Under the pieces are notes generated by a model, which was not told the DNA's origin, searched no databases, and saw only the letters and a list, made by a program, of their open reading frames with translations. DNA of 64,000 nucleotides from Candidatus Heteroruminococcus faecigallinarum (GTDB taxonomy: Bacteria > Bacillota > Clostridia > Oscillospirales > Ruminococcaceae), in contig CAJFKV010000004.1 of NCBI GenBank assembly GCA_904387055.1, forward strand, positions 1-64,000, in the 5' to 3' direction. Shown piece after piece: positions 9,039-18,584 of this stretch (position 1 is its first letter; each line of letters starts with the position of its first letter). Position numbers and translations under genes: made by a program.

Positions 9039-9566
9039 ATGACCATTAACATCACGGCAAGAAAGACCTCGGTAAAGGATTCCTTCAAGGATCGGGTGGA
9101 GAAGAAGATGGCCAAGCTGGCCAAATTCTTCGACGATGAGGCGGTGGCCACCGTGGTGGTCACCAATGAGCACGACCGGGAGACGGTGGAAATCACCATC
9201 CAGTCGGGTGGAATGGTCTTCCGGGGAGAGAAAACCACCGCCGACCGGCTGGATTCTCTGGAAGGGGTTACCGATTCCCTCCTGAAGCAGATCACCCGCA
9301 ACAAGGAAAAGCTCCAGAAGAAGTTCAAGTCCCCCGGCATCGACAAGGCCTTTGCCGCCTACGAGGATGCCTACACCGAGGAATACCATGTGGTGCGGGT
9401 CAAGAAGTTCTCCCTCAAGCCCATGGACGTGGAGGAGGCCATCCTGCAGATGAATATGGTGGGCCACGAGTTCTTCATGTTCCGCAATGTGGATACCGGC
9501 GAGATCAATGTGGTCTACCGCCGCAAGGACGGCAACTACGGCCTGCTGGAGCCGGAAAACTTGTAA
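9039..9566 (+). CDS. hpf: Ribosome hibernation promoting factor, long form
   Basis: MTINITARKTSVKDSFKDRVEKKMAKLAKFF and C-terminal KKFSLKPMDVEEAILQMNMVGHEFFMFRNVDTGEINVVYRRKDGNYGLLEP. Confidence 0.96.
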   Translation: MTINITARKTSVKDSFKDRVEKKMAKLAKFFDDEAVATVVVTNEHDRETVEITIQSGGMVFRGEKTTADRLDSLEGVTDSLLKQITRNKEKLQKKFKSPGIDKAFAAYEDAYTEEYHVVRVKKFSLKPMDVEEAILQMNMVGHEFFMFRNVDTGEINVVYRRKDGNYGLLEPENL

Positions 9567-9589
9567 TGGGGGATCGTTTTTGGTAGAAT

Positions 9590-9623
9590 AAACGGGAAGC
9601 GGCAGCGCCGCTTCCCGTTTTGT
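9590..9623 (+). terminator. Rho-independent terminator
   Basis: AAACGGGAAGCGGC AGC GCCGCTTCCCGTTTTG. Confidence 0.85.
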
Positions 9624-9651
9624 TTGAAGAAGAGACACAAGGAGGAGCCCC

Positions 9652-10845
9652 ATGGATCAGTTTTTGTTCTGTACTCCCTGCCATTTTGGGCTGGAGAGCG
9701 TCTTGGCCGGGGAGATCCGCCGCCTGGGCGGGGAAAATGTGACGGTGACCGACGGGAAGATCACCTTTTCCGGCGGCCCGGAGATGCTGGTGAAGGCCAA
9801 CCTGTGGCTGCGTACCGCCGAGCGGGTCCAGCTGGTGGTGGGGAGCTTCCGGGCAACCTCCTTTGTGGAACTGTTTGACCAGACCGCCCAGCTTCCCTTT
9901 GAGAACTACATCGGCCGGGACGACGCCTTCCCGGTGAAGGGCTGGAGCCTGGATTCCCAGCTCTTCAGCGTCTCCGACTGCCAGTCCATCATCAAGCGGG
10001 CGGTGGTGCGCCGGTTTGAAACGGTCTACCACCAGCAATGGTTTGAGGAGACGGGGCCGGTCCACCAGATTCAGTTTTCCATCCACAAGGACCAGGTGAC
10101 CATCCTGCTGGACACCTCCGGCCCGGGCCTTCACAAGCGGGGTTACCGCCTCCAGGCCAACGAGGCCCCCATCTCCGAGACCCTGGCCGCCGGGATGCTG
10201 GACCTGGCCCGGGTGTATCCGGATACCCGGTTTTACGATCCCTTCTGCGGTTCGGGCACCTTTTTGGTGGAGGCGGCCCTCAAGGCCTGCAACATCGCCC
10301 CCGGCCTGAAGCGCCGCTTCTCCGCCGACCGGTGGGGCCTGGTGGACCCCTCCCTCTGGAAAACCTGCCGGGAAGAGGCCCTCGCCGTCATCCGGAAGGA
10401 CGCCACCTTCCAGGCCTACGGCAGCGATCTGGACCCGGCGGCGGTGGAGCTGTCGATCCAGAATGCCAAGCGGGCGGGGGTGGTTTCCCGGGTGCATGTG
10501 GTGCAGCGGGACGTGGCAGAGTTTGTTCCCCCGGAGGAGGGAAAGTTCCTCCTGATGTGCAATCCCCCCTACGGGGAGCGGATGATGACGGCGGCGGAGG
10601 TGAAGGCCCTCTACCGGACGATGGGAAAGGTGTTCTCCATGCGGGAAGGGGCCAACTACTTTATCATCAGCCCCGACGAGGAGTTTGAGGAGGCCTTTGG
10701 ACGCCCGGCGGACAAGCGCCGTAAGCTGTACAACGGCATGATCAAGTGCCAGCTGTACATGTATTTCCGCAATCTTCCCCGCCCGGCAGCCGGACCCAAC
10801 AAGCCCCGCCCTCCAAAAGGACGTCCGCCCCGGACAAGAAAATAG
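9652..10845 (+). CDS. THUMP-domain class I SAM-dependent RNA methyltransferase (YpsC/RlmL-like)
   Basis: THUMP-like N-terminus, FYDPFCGSGTFLVEAA and CNPPYGERM motifs. Confidence 0.93.
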   Translation: MDQFLFCTPCHFGLESVLAGEIRRLGGENVTVTDGKITFSGGPEMLVKANLWLRTAERVQLVVGSFRATSFVELFDQTAQLPFENYIGRDDAFPVKGWSLDSQLFSVSDCQSIIKRAVVRRFETVYHQQWFEETGPVHQIQFSIHKDQVTILLDTSGPGLHKRGYRLQANEAPISETLAAGMLDLARVYPDTRFYDPFCGSGTFLVEAALKACNIAPGLKRRFSADRWGLVDPSLWKTCREEALAVIRKDATFQAYGSDLDPAAVELSIQNAKRAGVVSRVHVVQRDVAEFVPPEEGKFLLMCNPPYGERMMTAAEVKALYRTMGKVFSMREGANYFIISPDEEFEEAFGRPADKRRKLYNGMIKCQLYMYFRNLPRPAAGPNKPRPPKGRPPRTRK

Positions 10846-10884
10846 CCTCGATCCCCTCGCCGGCCGTTTCGGCCGGCAGGGACG

Positions 10885-10912
10885 GCGCCGCCAGCATCCG
10901 GCGGCGCTTTTT
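10885..10912 (+). terminator. Rho-independent terminator
   Basis: GCGCCGCC AGCATCC GGCGGCGC TTTTT. Confidence 0.85.
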
Positions 10913-11005
10913 GCTGCCTGGAAAGGGTTGGGCGGGGCGCATCTTTCCCCCCGGGGGCGCATAGGGATGAAAGGAACGACGACCAAGGGGAAATGGGGGA
11001 GAAGG

Positions 11006-12202
11006 ATGACGACAATACCGTTTTCGCCGCCCTGCCTGACCAGGGAGGACTGGAAGGGGGTGGAGGAGGTGCTCCGGTCCGGGTGGATCACCACCGGCCC
11101 GGCAGCGGCCCGGCTGGAGGAGGGCCTCTCCCGGCGGATGGAGGGGCAGCAGGTGGTCTGCCTCAGCTCCTGCACCGCCGCTTTGGAACTGGTTCTCCGG
11201 TGCCTGGGGGTGGGGCCGGGGGACGAGGTGATCACCAGCCCCTATACCTACACCGCCACCGCCGCCGCCATCCTGCGGGTGGGGGCGAGGCCGGTCTTCT
11301 GCGATCTGGGGAAGGACAGCTACCTCCTGGACCCAGAGCAGGTGGCGGCCGCCCTCTCCCCCCATACCCAGGCGGTGATCGGGGTAGACGTGGGAGGAGC
11401 CCTCTGCAACTGGAAGGCCCTGGAGGAGGCGGTTTCCGGCGCAAAAGGCGGCAAGGGCTGGTTCTGGGAGGAGCAGGGGAGAATCCCCCTGTTGGCCGAC
11501 GGGGCCCACTCTCTGGGGGGGATCTGGGAGGGCAGGCCCAGCGGCTGCCTGGCAGATTTCACCTGCTTTTCCTTCCATGCGGTGAAAAACCTGACCACGG
11601 CGGAGGGGGGCGCCGTCACCTGGCGGCCTCTGGGCCCTCATCGGGACCGGTGGCTGGAGCGGGAGCTTCGCCTCTGGTCCCTCCATGGCCAGGACCGCTC
11701 CGCCCGGGAACGGTACCAGGCGGGAGGATGGGAGTACGACGTGCTGTTTCCCGGGGGAAAGTACAACCTCCCGGACCTGCTGGCGGTGCTGGGGGTCAGC
11801 CAGCTGAAGCGGTACGACCGGACCCTCTCCCGCCGCCGGGCGCTCCTCACCCGTTACCGGCAGCGGTTGCAGGAGTGGGCCTTCTTTCCCGACGGAGAGC
11901 AGCTGGCGGGATCGGCCTGCCACCTGTGCATGGTCCAGCTGCGGGAGCCGGCCCGGCGGGACCGGCTTCTGGCCGGGCTGGCGGGCAGGGGCATCGGCGT
12001 CAACCTCCACTACCGCCCCCTGCCCATGCTCACCGCCTACCGGCGGCTGGGGTACCGGATGAGCGGCTGTCCCCAGGCGCTGGAGCGGTACAAGGGGGAG
12101 GTGAGCCTTCCCCTCTATCCCTCCCTCACCGAGGAACAGCAGGAGACGGTCTGCTGGGCGGTGGAGGAGGAGCTGACGGGGAAAGGACGTGACCGGGGAT
12201 GA
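11006..12202 (+). CDS. DegT/DnrJ/EryC1/StrS family aminotransferase (WbpE-like)
   Basis: SGWITTGPAAARLEEGLSRRM, VVCLSSCTAALELVLRCLGVGPGDEVITSPYTYTATAAAILRVGARPVFCDL; CFSFHAVKNLTTAEGGAV PLP-lysine region. Confidence 0.93.
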   Translation: MTTIPFSPPCLTREDWKGVEEVLRSGWITTGPAAARLEEGLSRRMEGQQVVCLSSCTAALELVLRCLGVGPGDEVITSPYTYTATAAAILRVGARPVFCDLGKDSYLLDPEQVAAALSPHTQAVIGVDVGGALCNWKALEEAVSGAKGGKGWFWEEQGRIPLLADGAHSLGGIWEGRPSGCLADFTCFSFHAVKNLTTAEGGAVTWRPLGPHRDRWLERELRLWSLHGQDRSARERYQAGGWEYDVLFPGGKYNLPDLLAVLGVSQLKRYDRTLSRRRALLTRYRQRLQEWAFFPDGEQLAGSACHLCMVQLREPARRDRLLAGLAGRGIGVNLHYRPLPMLTAYRRLGYRMSGCPQALERYKGEVSLPLYPSLTEEQQETVCWAVEEELTGKGRDRG

Positions 12203-13524
12203 GAGGAGAGGATCGGTTTCGGGAGCGGCTGCATAGCCACACCCTGGTGATGGGGGTGGTGGGCCTGGGGTATGTGGGCCTTCCCCTGGCCCTGCAGATG
12301 GCAAAAGCGGGCTATCCGGTGCGGGGATACGATCTCCAGCCGGAGCGGGCGGCGGCAGTCAACCGGGGGGAAAGCTACATCGGGGACGTGGACAGCGGGG
12401 AACTGGCCCTGGCAGTGGGGGGAGGGCTTCTGTCCGCCTCGGACAATCCCCGGATCCTGGAGGACGCGGAGTTTGTGGCCATCTGTGTTCCCACCCCCCT
12501 GGATGCCCATCAGCAGCCGGATGTAAGCTATATCCGCCAGTCTGGCCAGATGGTGGCCGGGCTGCTGAAGCGGGAACGGGCCGTGGTGCTGGAGTCCACC
12601 ACCTACCCCGGAACCACCCAGGAGCTGCTTCTCCCCCTGCTGGAGGAGGGGTCGGGGCTGAGGTGCGGGGAGGATTTCTGGCTGGCCTTCTCCCCGGAGC
12701 GGGTAGACCCGGGCAACCGCCGCTACCACACCGGCAACACCCCCAAGATCGTGGGCGGGGTGGGAGAGGAAGCCACCCGGTTGACGGCGGCGGTCTACCG
12801 GCAGATTCTGCGGGGGCAGGTGGTGGAGGTTTCCTCCCCCCAGGTTGCCGAGATGGCCAAGATCCTGGAAAACACCTATCGCCATGTGAACGTGGGCCTG
12901 GCCAACGAGATGGCCATCCTCTGCCGGAAGATGGGGATCAACGTGTGGGAGGTGATCGACGCCGCCAGCACCAAGCCCTACGGTTTCCAGGCCTTCTATC
13001 CCGGGCCGGGTCTGGGAGGGCACTGCATCCCCCTGGACCCCTATTACCTCACCTGGAAGGCCCGGGAATACGGCTACCACACCCGTCTCATCGAGCTGAG
13101 CGGGGAGATCAACAGCCAGATGCCCGCCTATGTGGTCTCCCGGGCGGCGGAGCTTTTGAACCAGCAGGGCCAGTCGATGAAGGGGGCGAGGATCCTCCTG
13201 CTGGGTGTTGCCTACAAGGCGGATGTGGCCGATTGTCGGGAGAGCCCCGCCCTGCGTATTTTGGAGCTTCTGGAGGAGGAAGGGGCCCAGCTGGCCTACT
13301 ATGACCCGCTGGTTCCCGTCTGCCGCTGCCGGTGGGGGGAGCGCCGGTCGGTCAGGGAATTGACCGGCCCGTTCATAGAAACCTTTCATCTGGTCATGAT
13401 AACCACAGGGCACAGCGGGGTGGATTATTCCCTGGTGGCCCGCCATGGCCGGCAGATTTTTGACACCCGCAATGCGACGGCCTTCCTGGCGCCCTCCCAG
13501 CGGCAGAAGGTGACCCTGTTGTAA
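12199..13524 (+). CDS. Nucleotide sugar dehydrogenase (UDP-N-acetyl-sugar 6-dehydrogenase, WbpA-like)
   Basis: GVVGLGYVGLPLALQMAKAGY, STTYPGTTQELL, GLGGHCIPLDPYYLTWKA, GVAYKADVADCRESPA. Confidence 0.95.
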   Translation: MRGEDRFRERLHSHTLVMGVVGLGYVGLPLALQMAKAGYPVRGYDLQPERAAAVNRGESYIGDVDSGELALAVGGGLLSASDNPRILEDAEFVAICVPTPLDAHQQPDVSYIRQSGQMVAGLLKRERAVVLESTTYPGTTQELLLPLLEEGSGLRCGEDFWLAFSPERVDPGNRRYHTGNTPKIVGGVGEEATRLTAAVYRQILRGQVVEVSSPQVAEMAKILENTYRHVNVGLANEMAILCRKMGINVWEVIDAASTKPYGFQAFYPGPGLGGHCIPLDPYYLTWKAREYGYHTRLIELSGEINSQMPAYVVSRAAELLNQQGQSMKGARILLLGVAYKADVADCRESPALRILELLEEEGAQLAYYDPLVPVCRCRWGERRSVRELTGPFIETFHLVMITTGHSGVDYSLVARHGRQIFDTRNATAFLAPSQRQKVTLL

Positions 13525-13575
13525 CAGTCGGTTCACGGTGGCTTAACGGAAAATGGTGGACTTGGGGGGAGGAAC

Positions 13576-14658
13576 ATGGTAAAATATGCACTGATAGGCT
13601 GCGGAAGGATCGCCCGCCGCCACCTGGAAGCTGCCCTTGCACAACAAGAGCTGGCGGTGACGGCGCTGTGCGACCTGCAGCAGGAGCGGGCCCAGGCGCT
13701 GGCCCGGCAGATGGGCCTGGAGGGGACGGCGGCGATCTATACCGATTATCGGGCCATGCTTCGGCAGGTGTCCCTCCAGCTGGTGGCGGTTGCTACCGAC
13801 AGCGGCAGCCATGAGGCCATCGGGCTGGACTGTCTGGACCAGGGCTGCCATCTGCTGGTGGAAAAGCCCATGGCCCTTTCCCTGGCAGGGGCGGACCGGC
13901 TGATCCGCCGCGCGCAGCAGACCGGCCGGGTGCTGGTGGTCTGCCATCAAAATCGGTTCAATCCGGCGGTGCAGGCGCTTCACCAGCAGGTGGAGGCCGG
14001 GCGCTTTGGCCGGATCTATTATGGCGCGGCGGCGGTTCGGTGGCGCCGGGACCGGGCCTACTACCAGTCTGCCTCCTGGCGGGGCCGGTGGGACCAGGAC
14101 GGGGGAGCCCTGATGAACCAGTGTATCCACAATGTGGATCTGCTGTGCTGGATGCTGGGGGAGCCCACGGAGGTCTTTGCCTATACCGACCGGCTGGACC
14201 ATCCCTATATCCAGGGGGAAGACTTTGCCGGAGCGGTGGTCCGGTTTGGAGAGGGAAGGTATGGCCTTCTGGAGGGAACCACCCTCCTCTACCCGGGGAA
14301 CCTGGAGGAAACCCTCTGCCTCTTTGGCCGGGAAGGAACGGTCAAGCTGGGCGGGCAGGCGGTGAACCGGGTGGAATGCTGGCGGTTTGCCGGGGACTCC
14401 CCCGGGGAGGAGGCGCGCCGAAGGGCCGCCCTCAGCGAGTCCATCGAGAATGTATATGGCAATGGCCACCGGCCCCTGTATGAGGACTGGATCCGGGCCG
14501 TTGCAACCGGGTCCCGGCCCCTGATTGCCGGGGAGGAGGGCCGCCGGGCTCTGGAGCTGGTGCTGGCGGTTTACCGCTCGGCCGCCGACGGCCGCCCTAT
14601 TGCGCTGCCTCTGGGGGAGGGGGCGTCCAGTGATTACCAGGGACGGTTTGCACCATAG
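13576..14658 (+). CDS. Gfo/Idh/MocA family oxidoreductase (WbpB-like)
   Basis: YALIGCGRIARRHLEA Rossmann motif, LLVEKPMALS motif, GGALMNQCIHNVDLLCWMLGEP. Confidence 0.93.
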   Translation: MVKYALIGCGRIARRHLEAALAQQELAVTALCDLQQERAQALARQMGLEGTAAIYTDYRAMLRQVSLQLVAVATDSGSHEAIGLDCLDQGCHLLVEKPMALSLAGADRLIRRAQQTGRVLVVCHQNRFNPAVQALHQQVEAGRFGRIYYGAAAVRWRRDRAYYQSASWRGRWDQDGGALMNQCIHNVDLLCWMLGEPTEVFAYTDRLDHPYIQGEDFAGAVVRFGEGRYGLLEGTTLLYPGNLEETLCLFGREGTVKLGGQAVNRVECWRFAGDSPGEEARRRAALSESIENVYGNGHRPLYEDWIRAVATGSRPLIAGEEGRRALELVLAVYRSAADGRPIALPLGEGASSDYQGRFAP

Positions 14659-14686
14659 TCCCAAGGGGAAGGACGAGATAGACAAG

Positions 14687-16249
14687 ATGAACAAAACTGC
14701 GAAACACACCGTAATCCTCATGGTGACCACCGTCCTGGCGAAGGTACTGGGGTTTGCCCGGGAAATTGTCCTGGCTTACCGGTACGGCGCGGGAAGCGTG
14801 AGCGATGCCTATATCATCGCCTACTCCATTCCCACGGTGATCTTTGCCGGTCTGGGGACCGCCATCCTCACCAGCTATATCCCCATGTATACCCAGATGC
14901 ACGAGCAGTCCCCCCGGAAGCTGCGCCGTTTCAACAACAATGTTACCACCATCGTGCTGCTGTTGTCCGCGGCGATACTGCTGGTTTTCTGGCTGTTTGA
15001 CGATTCCATCGTCCAGCTGTTTGCCGTGGGCTTTACCGGCGAGACGCTGGATTTTGCCGTGCGGATGGCCCGGGTGATGATGATCTCGGTTCTCTTTATC
15101 GGGGTATCCAATATTCTGCAGGGGTATCTGCAGATCCACGACAGCTTTGCGGTGGTGGGGATGGTGAGCGTTCCCCAGAATATTTTCGTCATCGCCTCCA
15201 TCCTTCTGACCGCCACCGGCGACAGTCTTGTGCTGGGGGTCGGCCTGGTGCTGGGTTACGCCGCCTCCATGATGATGCTGTATCTTTCTTCAAAGAAAAA
15301 AGGCTTCTCCTATCGTCCGTATCTGAGCCTGCGCGACCCCAACATCCGACAGATGGTGATCCTGGTTCTCCCCATCTTCTTGGGGCGGACGGTGATGCAG
15401 ATCAACACCATGATCGACCGGACCATTGCGTCCACCCTGCCCACGGGGAGCGTTTCCGCCCTCAATTATGCCAGCCGGATCTTTGGGTTTGTGATCTCGG
15501 TCTTTGTCTTGTCGGTGGCCACCGCCATCTTTCCCCAGCTGTCCATTCAAACGGCCCGCAACAGCATGAAGCGGTTCAAGGCCACCATCCGTTCCAGCAT
15601 CGGCATCGTCACGCTGCTGGTGCTGCCGATCTCGGCGGGCGCCATCGTATTGGCGGAGCCGATTGTCAAGCTCCTCTTCGGCCGGGGGGAATTTGACGAG
15701 GCGGCCATCCGCCTCACCGCCGAATGCCTGTCCTTTTACTGCATCGGCCTGATTTTCTACAGCCTGAAGGATATTCTGAACAATGTGTTCTATGCGATGC
15801 AGGATACCCGGACCCCCACGGTTAATTCGGTAATCAATGTGGCTCTCAATATCGCGCTGAACCTGGCACTGGTGGGGCCGATGGCCCACCGGGGGCTGGC
15901 GCTGGCCACCAGCCTGTCCAGCGGCATTACGCTGTTGATGCTGCTGTGGTGTCTCCATCAAAAGGTGGGCCCCATGGGTCTGCGGGCGCTGAGCAAGAGT
16001 ATCCTGAAGATGCTGGTGGGCACGGGGCTGATGACGGCGGTGGTGGTGCCGCTTTGGGCAGTGCTGGGGCCGGAAGCGGTTACCCCCCAGTCCGGCGTGC
16101 TGGTGCCGCTGATCGTCTCGGTAGGGGCAGGCGCGGTAGTTTATGTGGTGGCGCTGATCCTGATGCGTACCCGGGAGATGGGGGAGCTGATTGTGGGGAT
16201 TGCCAATGCCCTGTCCCGGAAGAAAGCTCCCTCCCAGCCGGCCTCCTGA
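14687..16249 (+). CDS. murJ: Lipid II flippase MurJ-like MOP-family protein
   Basis: KVLGFAREIVLAYRYGAGSVSDAYIIAYSIPTVIF; IDRTIASTLPTGSVSALNYASR. Confidence 0.92.
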   Translation: MNKTAKHTVILMVTTVLAKVLGFAREIVLAYRYGAGSVSDAYIIAYSIPTVIFAGLGTAILTSYIPMYTQMHEQSPRKLRRFNNNVTTIVLLLSAAILLVFWLFDDSIVQLFAVGFTGETLDFAVRMARVMMISVLFIGVSNILQGYLQIHDSFAVVGMVSVPQNIFVIASILLTATGDSLVLGVGLVLGYAASMMMLYLSSKKKGFSYRPYLSLRDPNIRQMVILVLPIFLGRTVMQINTMIDRTIASTLPTGSVSALNYASRIFGFVISVFVLSVATAIFPQLSIQTARNSMKRFKATIRSSIGIVTLLVLPISAGAIVLAEPIVKLLFGRGEFDEAAIRLTAECLSFYCIGLIFYSLKDILNNVFYAMQDTRTPTVNSVINVALNIALNLALVGPMAHRGLALATSLSSGITLLMLLWCLHQKVGPMGLRALSKSILKMLVGTGLMTAVVVPLWAVLGPEAVTPQSGVLVPLIVSVGAGAVVYVVALILMRTREMGELIVGIANALSRKKAPSQPAS

Positions 16250-16304
16250 TCGATCCTCTTCAAAAAGCAACCTGCTTTCCGCCGGCCTGTACCAGCGGAA
16301 AAAC

Positions 16305-16340
16305 GAAAGGGCCGCCCTGTGGGGCGGCCCTTCCTTCAAA
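16305..16340. terminator. Bidirectional terminator between convergent murJ and glyA
   Basis: GAAAGGGCCGCC CTGT GGGGCGGCCCTTCC inverted repeat. Confidence 0.6.
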
Positions 16341-16356
16341 GTTCCAAGGTTGAAGA

Positions 16357-17595
16357 TTAGGCGTTCAAGGGGTAGCGGGCGGTGAGCTCTTCCACCAGCG
16401 CCTTTGCCGCGGTCGTTTCTTCCGGTTTTTGGAGGACGATGGCGATGGCCTTGGCAATCTGGTCCATATCCTGCTCCACCATCCCCCGGGAGGTGACGGC
16501 GGCGGTCCCCAGACGGACACCGCTGGTGACCATGGGGGACTGGGGGTCGTTGGGGATGGCGTTTTTGTTGCAGGTGATGTTGACCTCATCCAGCATGGCT
16601 TCCAGGGCCTTGCCGGTGACGCCGGTTTCCCGCAGGTCCACCAGGAGGAGGTGATTGTCGGTTCCGCCGGAGACCAGCCGGACGCCGCGGCGGAGAAGGC
16701 CCTGGGCCAGGGCCTGGCAGTTCTTCACCACCTGCGCCTGGTACTCCCGGAAGGAGGGCTGAAGGGCCTCCTGGAAGCAGACGGCCTTGGCGGCGATGAC
16801 GTGCATCAGGGGTCCTCCCTGAATGCCGGGGAAGACCGCCTTGTTGAAGTTGAATTCCTTGGCCACCTCTTCGCTGGAGAGGATCAAGCCGCCACGGGGA
16901 CCCCGCAGGGTCTTGTGGGTGGTGGTCGTGGTGACGTGGGCGTAGGGGATGGGGCTGGGATGAAGCCCCGCTGCCACCAGCCCGGCAATATGGGCCATGT
17001 CCACCATCAGGTAGGCGCCGGCTTCGTCGGCAATCCGGCGGAAGGCTTCAAAATCGATGGTGCGGGGATAGGCGCTGGCGCCGGCAACAATCAGCTTGGG
17101 CCGGTGCTCCAGGGCCAGGCGGCGCACCTGGTCGTAATCCAGGAAGCCTTCGTCGTTCACCCCGTAAGGGATGATCTGGAAATAGGCACCGGAGAAATTG
17201 GCCGGGCTGCCGTGGGTCAGATGGCCGCCGTGGGCAAGGTTCATTCCCATCACCTTGTCTCCCGGCTTCAGCATGGCGAAGAAGACGGCCATGTTGGCCT
17301 GGGCGCCCGAGTGGGGCTGCACGTTGACATAGGTGCAGCCGAACAGCTTCTTTGCCCGCTCGATGGCCAGGTTTTCCACCTCGTCTACATATTGGCAGCC
17401 GCCGTAATACCGCTTGCCGGGATACCCCTCGGCGTATTTGTTGGTGAGGGGACTTCCCATCGCCGCCATGACGGCCTTGCTCACCCAGTTTTCCGAGGCG
17501 ATCAGTTCAATGTGGGAATTTTGACGCTGGATTTCCCGCTGGATAGACCCGGCAATTTCCGGGTCCACCCGCTCGATTTCTTCAAAAGAATACAT
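16357..17595 (-). CDS. glyA: Serine hydroxymethyltransferase
   Basis: [67 protein letters not shown]. Confidence 0.97.
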   Translation of the reverse strand: MYSFEEIERVDPEIAGSIQREIQRQNSHIELIASENWVSKAVMAAMGSPLTNKYAEGYPGKRYYGGCQYVDEVENLAIERAKKLFGCTYVNVQPHSGAQANMAVFFAMLKPGDKVMGMNLAHGGHLTHGSPANFSGAYFQIIPYGVNDEGFLDYDQVRRLALEHRPKLIVAGASAYPRTIDFEAFRRIADEAGAYLMVDMAHIAGLVAAGLHPSPIPYAHVTTTTTHKTLRGPRGGLILSSEEVAKEFNFNKAVFPGIQGGPLMHVIAAKAVCFQEALQPSFREYQAQVVKNCQALAQGLLRRGVRLVSGGTDNHLLLVDLRETGVTGKALEAMLDEVNITCNKNAIPNDPQSPMVTSGVRLGTAAVTSRGMVEQDMDQIAKAIAIVLQKPEETTAAKALVEELTARYPLNA

Positions 17596-17779
17596 GACAG
17601 GCCCCTTTCTTTGTCTGGTAGCGCGTGGTTGTGACAGGTTGATTATAGCATACCTGCCTGCCCGCAACAAGGCGGAAGAAGGCAAAAAGACCGGTTTGTT
17701 GTGTCGACAGTAAGAATACAAGGGACCGCCCCTGGAAGACGGACCTTTGTTGGAAGAACCGTCCGCCAGAGGCGGAAGA

Positions 17780-18397
17780 TCAATATCCGTACTCCTCCGG
17801 CAGCAGGAGTACCTTGATCCGCTGGGGGTCCTGCTGGAACCCGATCTTCACATAGTCACAGCAGATCCTCTGGGGAGAGCGGCAGTCCACACACCGTCCG
17901 GCATTCCGGCAGCCGGTGGCCAGGTCCAGCCGCTTGGCGTTGAGAGGGGCGGCCACCGCCCGCAGCCGCTTGACGGCGGCGTGGACATCGGGGACGATTT
18001 TGTTGGCGCCGGCCACCACAATCACCCGCTTGGGGCCGAAGATCATCGCCGCCACCCGGTTTCCGCGGCCGTCCACGTTGTACAGCTCCCCCTGTTCGGT
18101 GATGGCGTTTGTACTGGTAAAGTAGGCGTCCGCCGAGAAAACCTCCCGGTAAAGGGCCTCTTTTTCCTCGTTGGTTTTGCCCTCCCGGTCCAGGAAGCGG
18201 TAGCTCCCCTCCCGCAGCAGGTCCATCACCCCGGTTTGCGCCAAGGTTACCGAGCCTCCGCAGGAAACCAGGGAACCTTTGGGAACCAGCTCCAGGATGG
18301 TTTCCCGCAGCTGGGAAGGATTCTCCACCAGGATTCCCTCCATCTGGTTGCGGGCCAGGGCCTGGATGGTCCGGTCCAATTGGGCGCGATCCGCCAT
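17780..18397 (-). CDS. LUD domain lactate-utilization-type protein
   Basis: [27 protein letters not shown]...[46 protein letters not shown]. Confidence 0.9.
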   Translation of the reverse strand: MADRAQLDRTIQALARNQMEGILVENPSQLRETILELVPKGSLVSCGGSVTLAQTGVMDLLREGSYRFLDREGKTNEEKEALYREVFSADAYFTSTNAITEQGELYNVDGRGNRVAAMIFGPKRVIVVAGANKIVPDVHAAVKRLRAVAAPLNAKRLDLATGCRNAGRCVDCRSPQRICCDYVKIGFQQDPQRIKVLLLPEEYGY

Positions 18398-18584
18398 GTT
18401 GCATCCCCTCCTTTGCGTTGTTTGGCGGGGAAATTCCCGCCGTCTGCTTCTTTTTCCCGTTCCCGGCAGAAATTTCCCTCCCCAGTGTGGTATACTAGAA
18501 AACAGGTTGGTATTTCCGCCATGGCTTCATTATACCCGACAGGGCCGAAAAAGAAAACCGTTTTGTGCAAAAGGAGGAAGCGGG

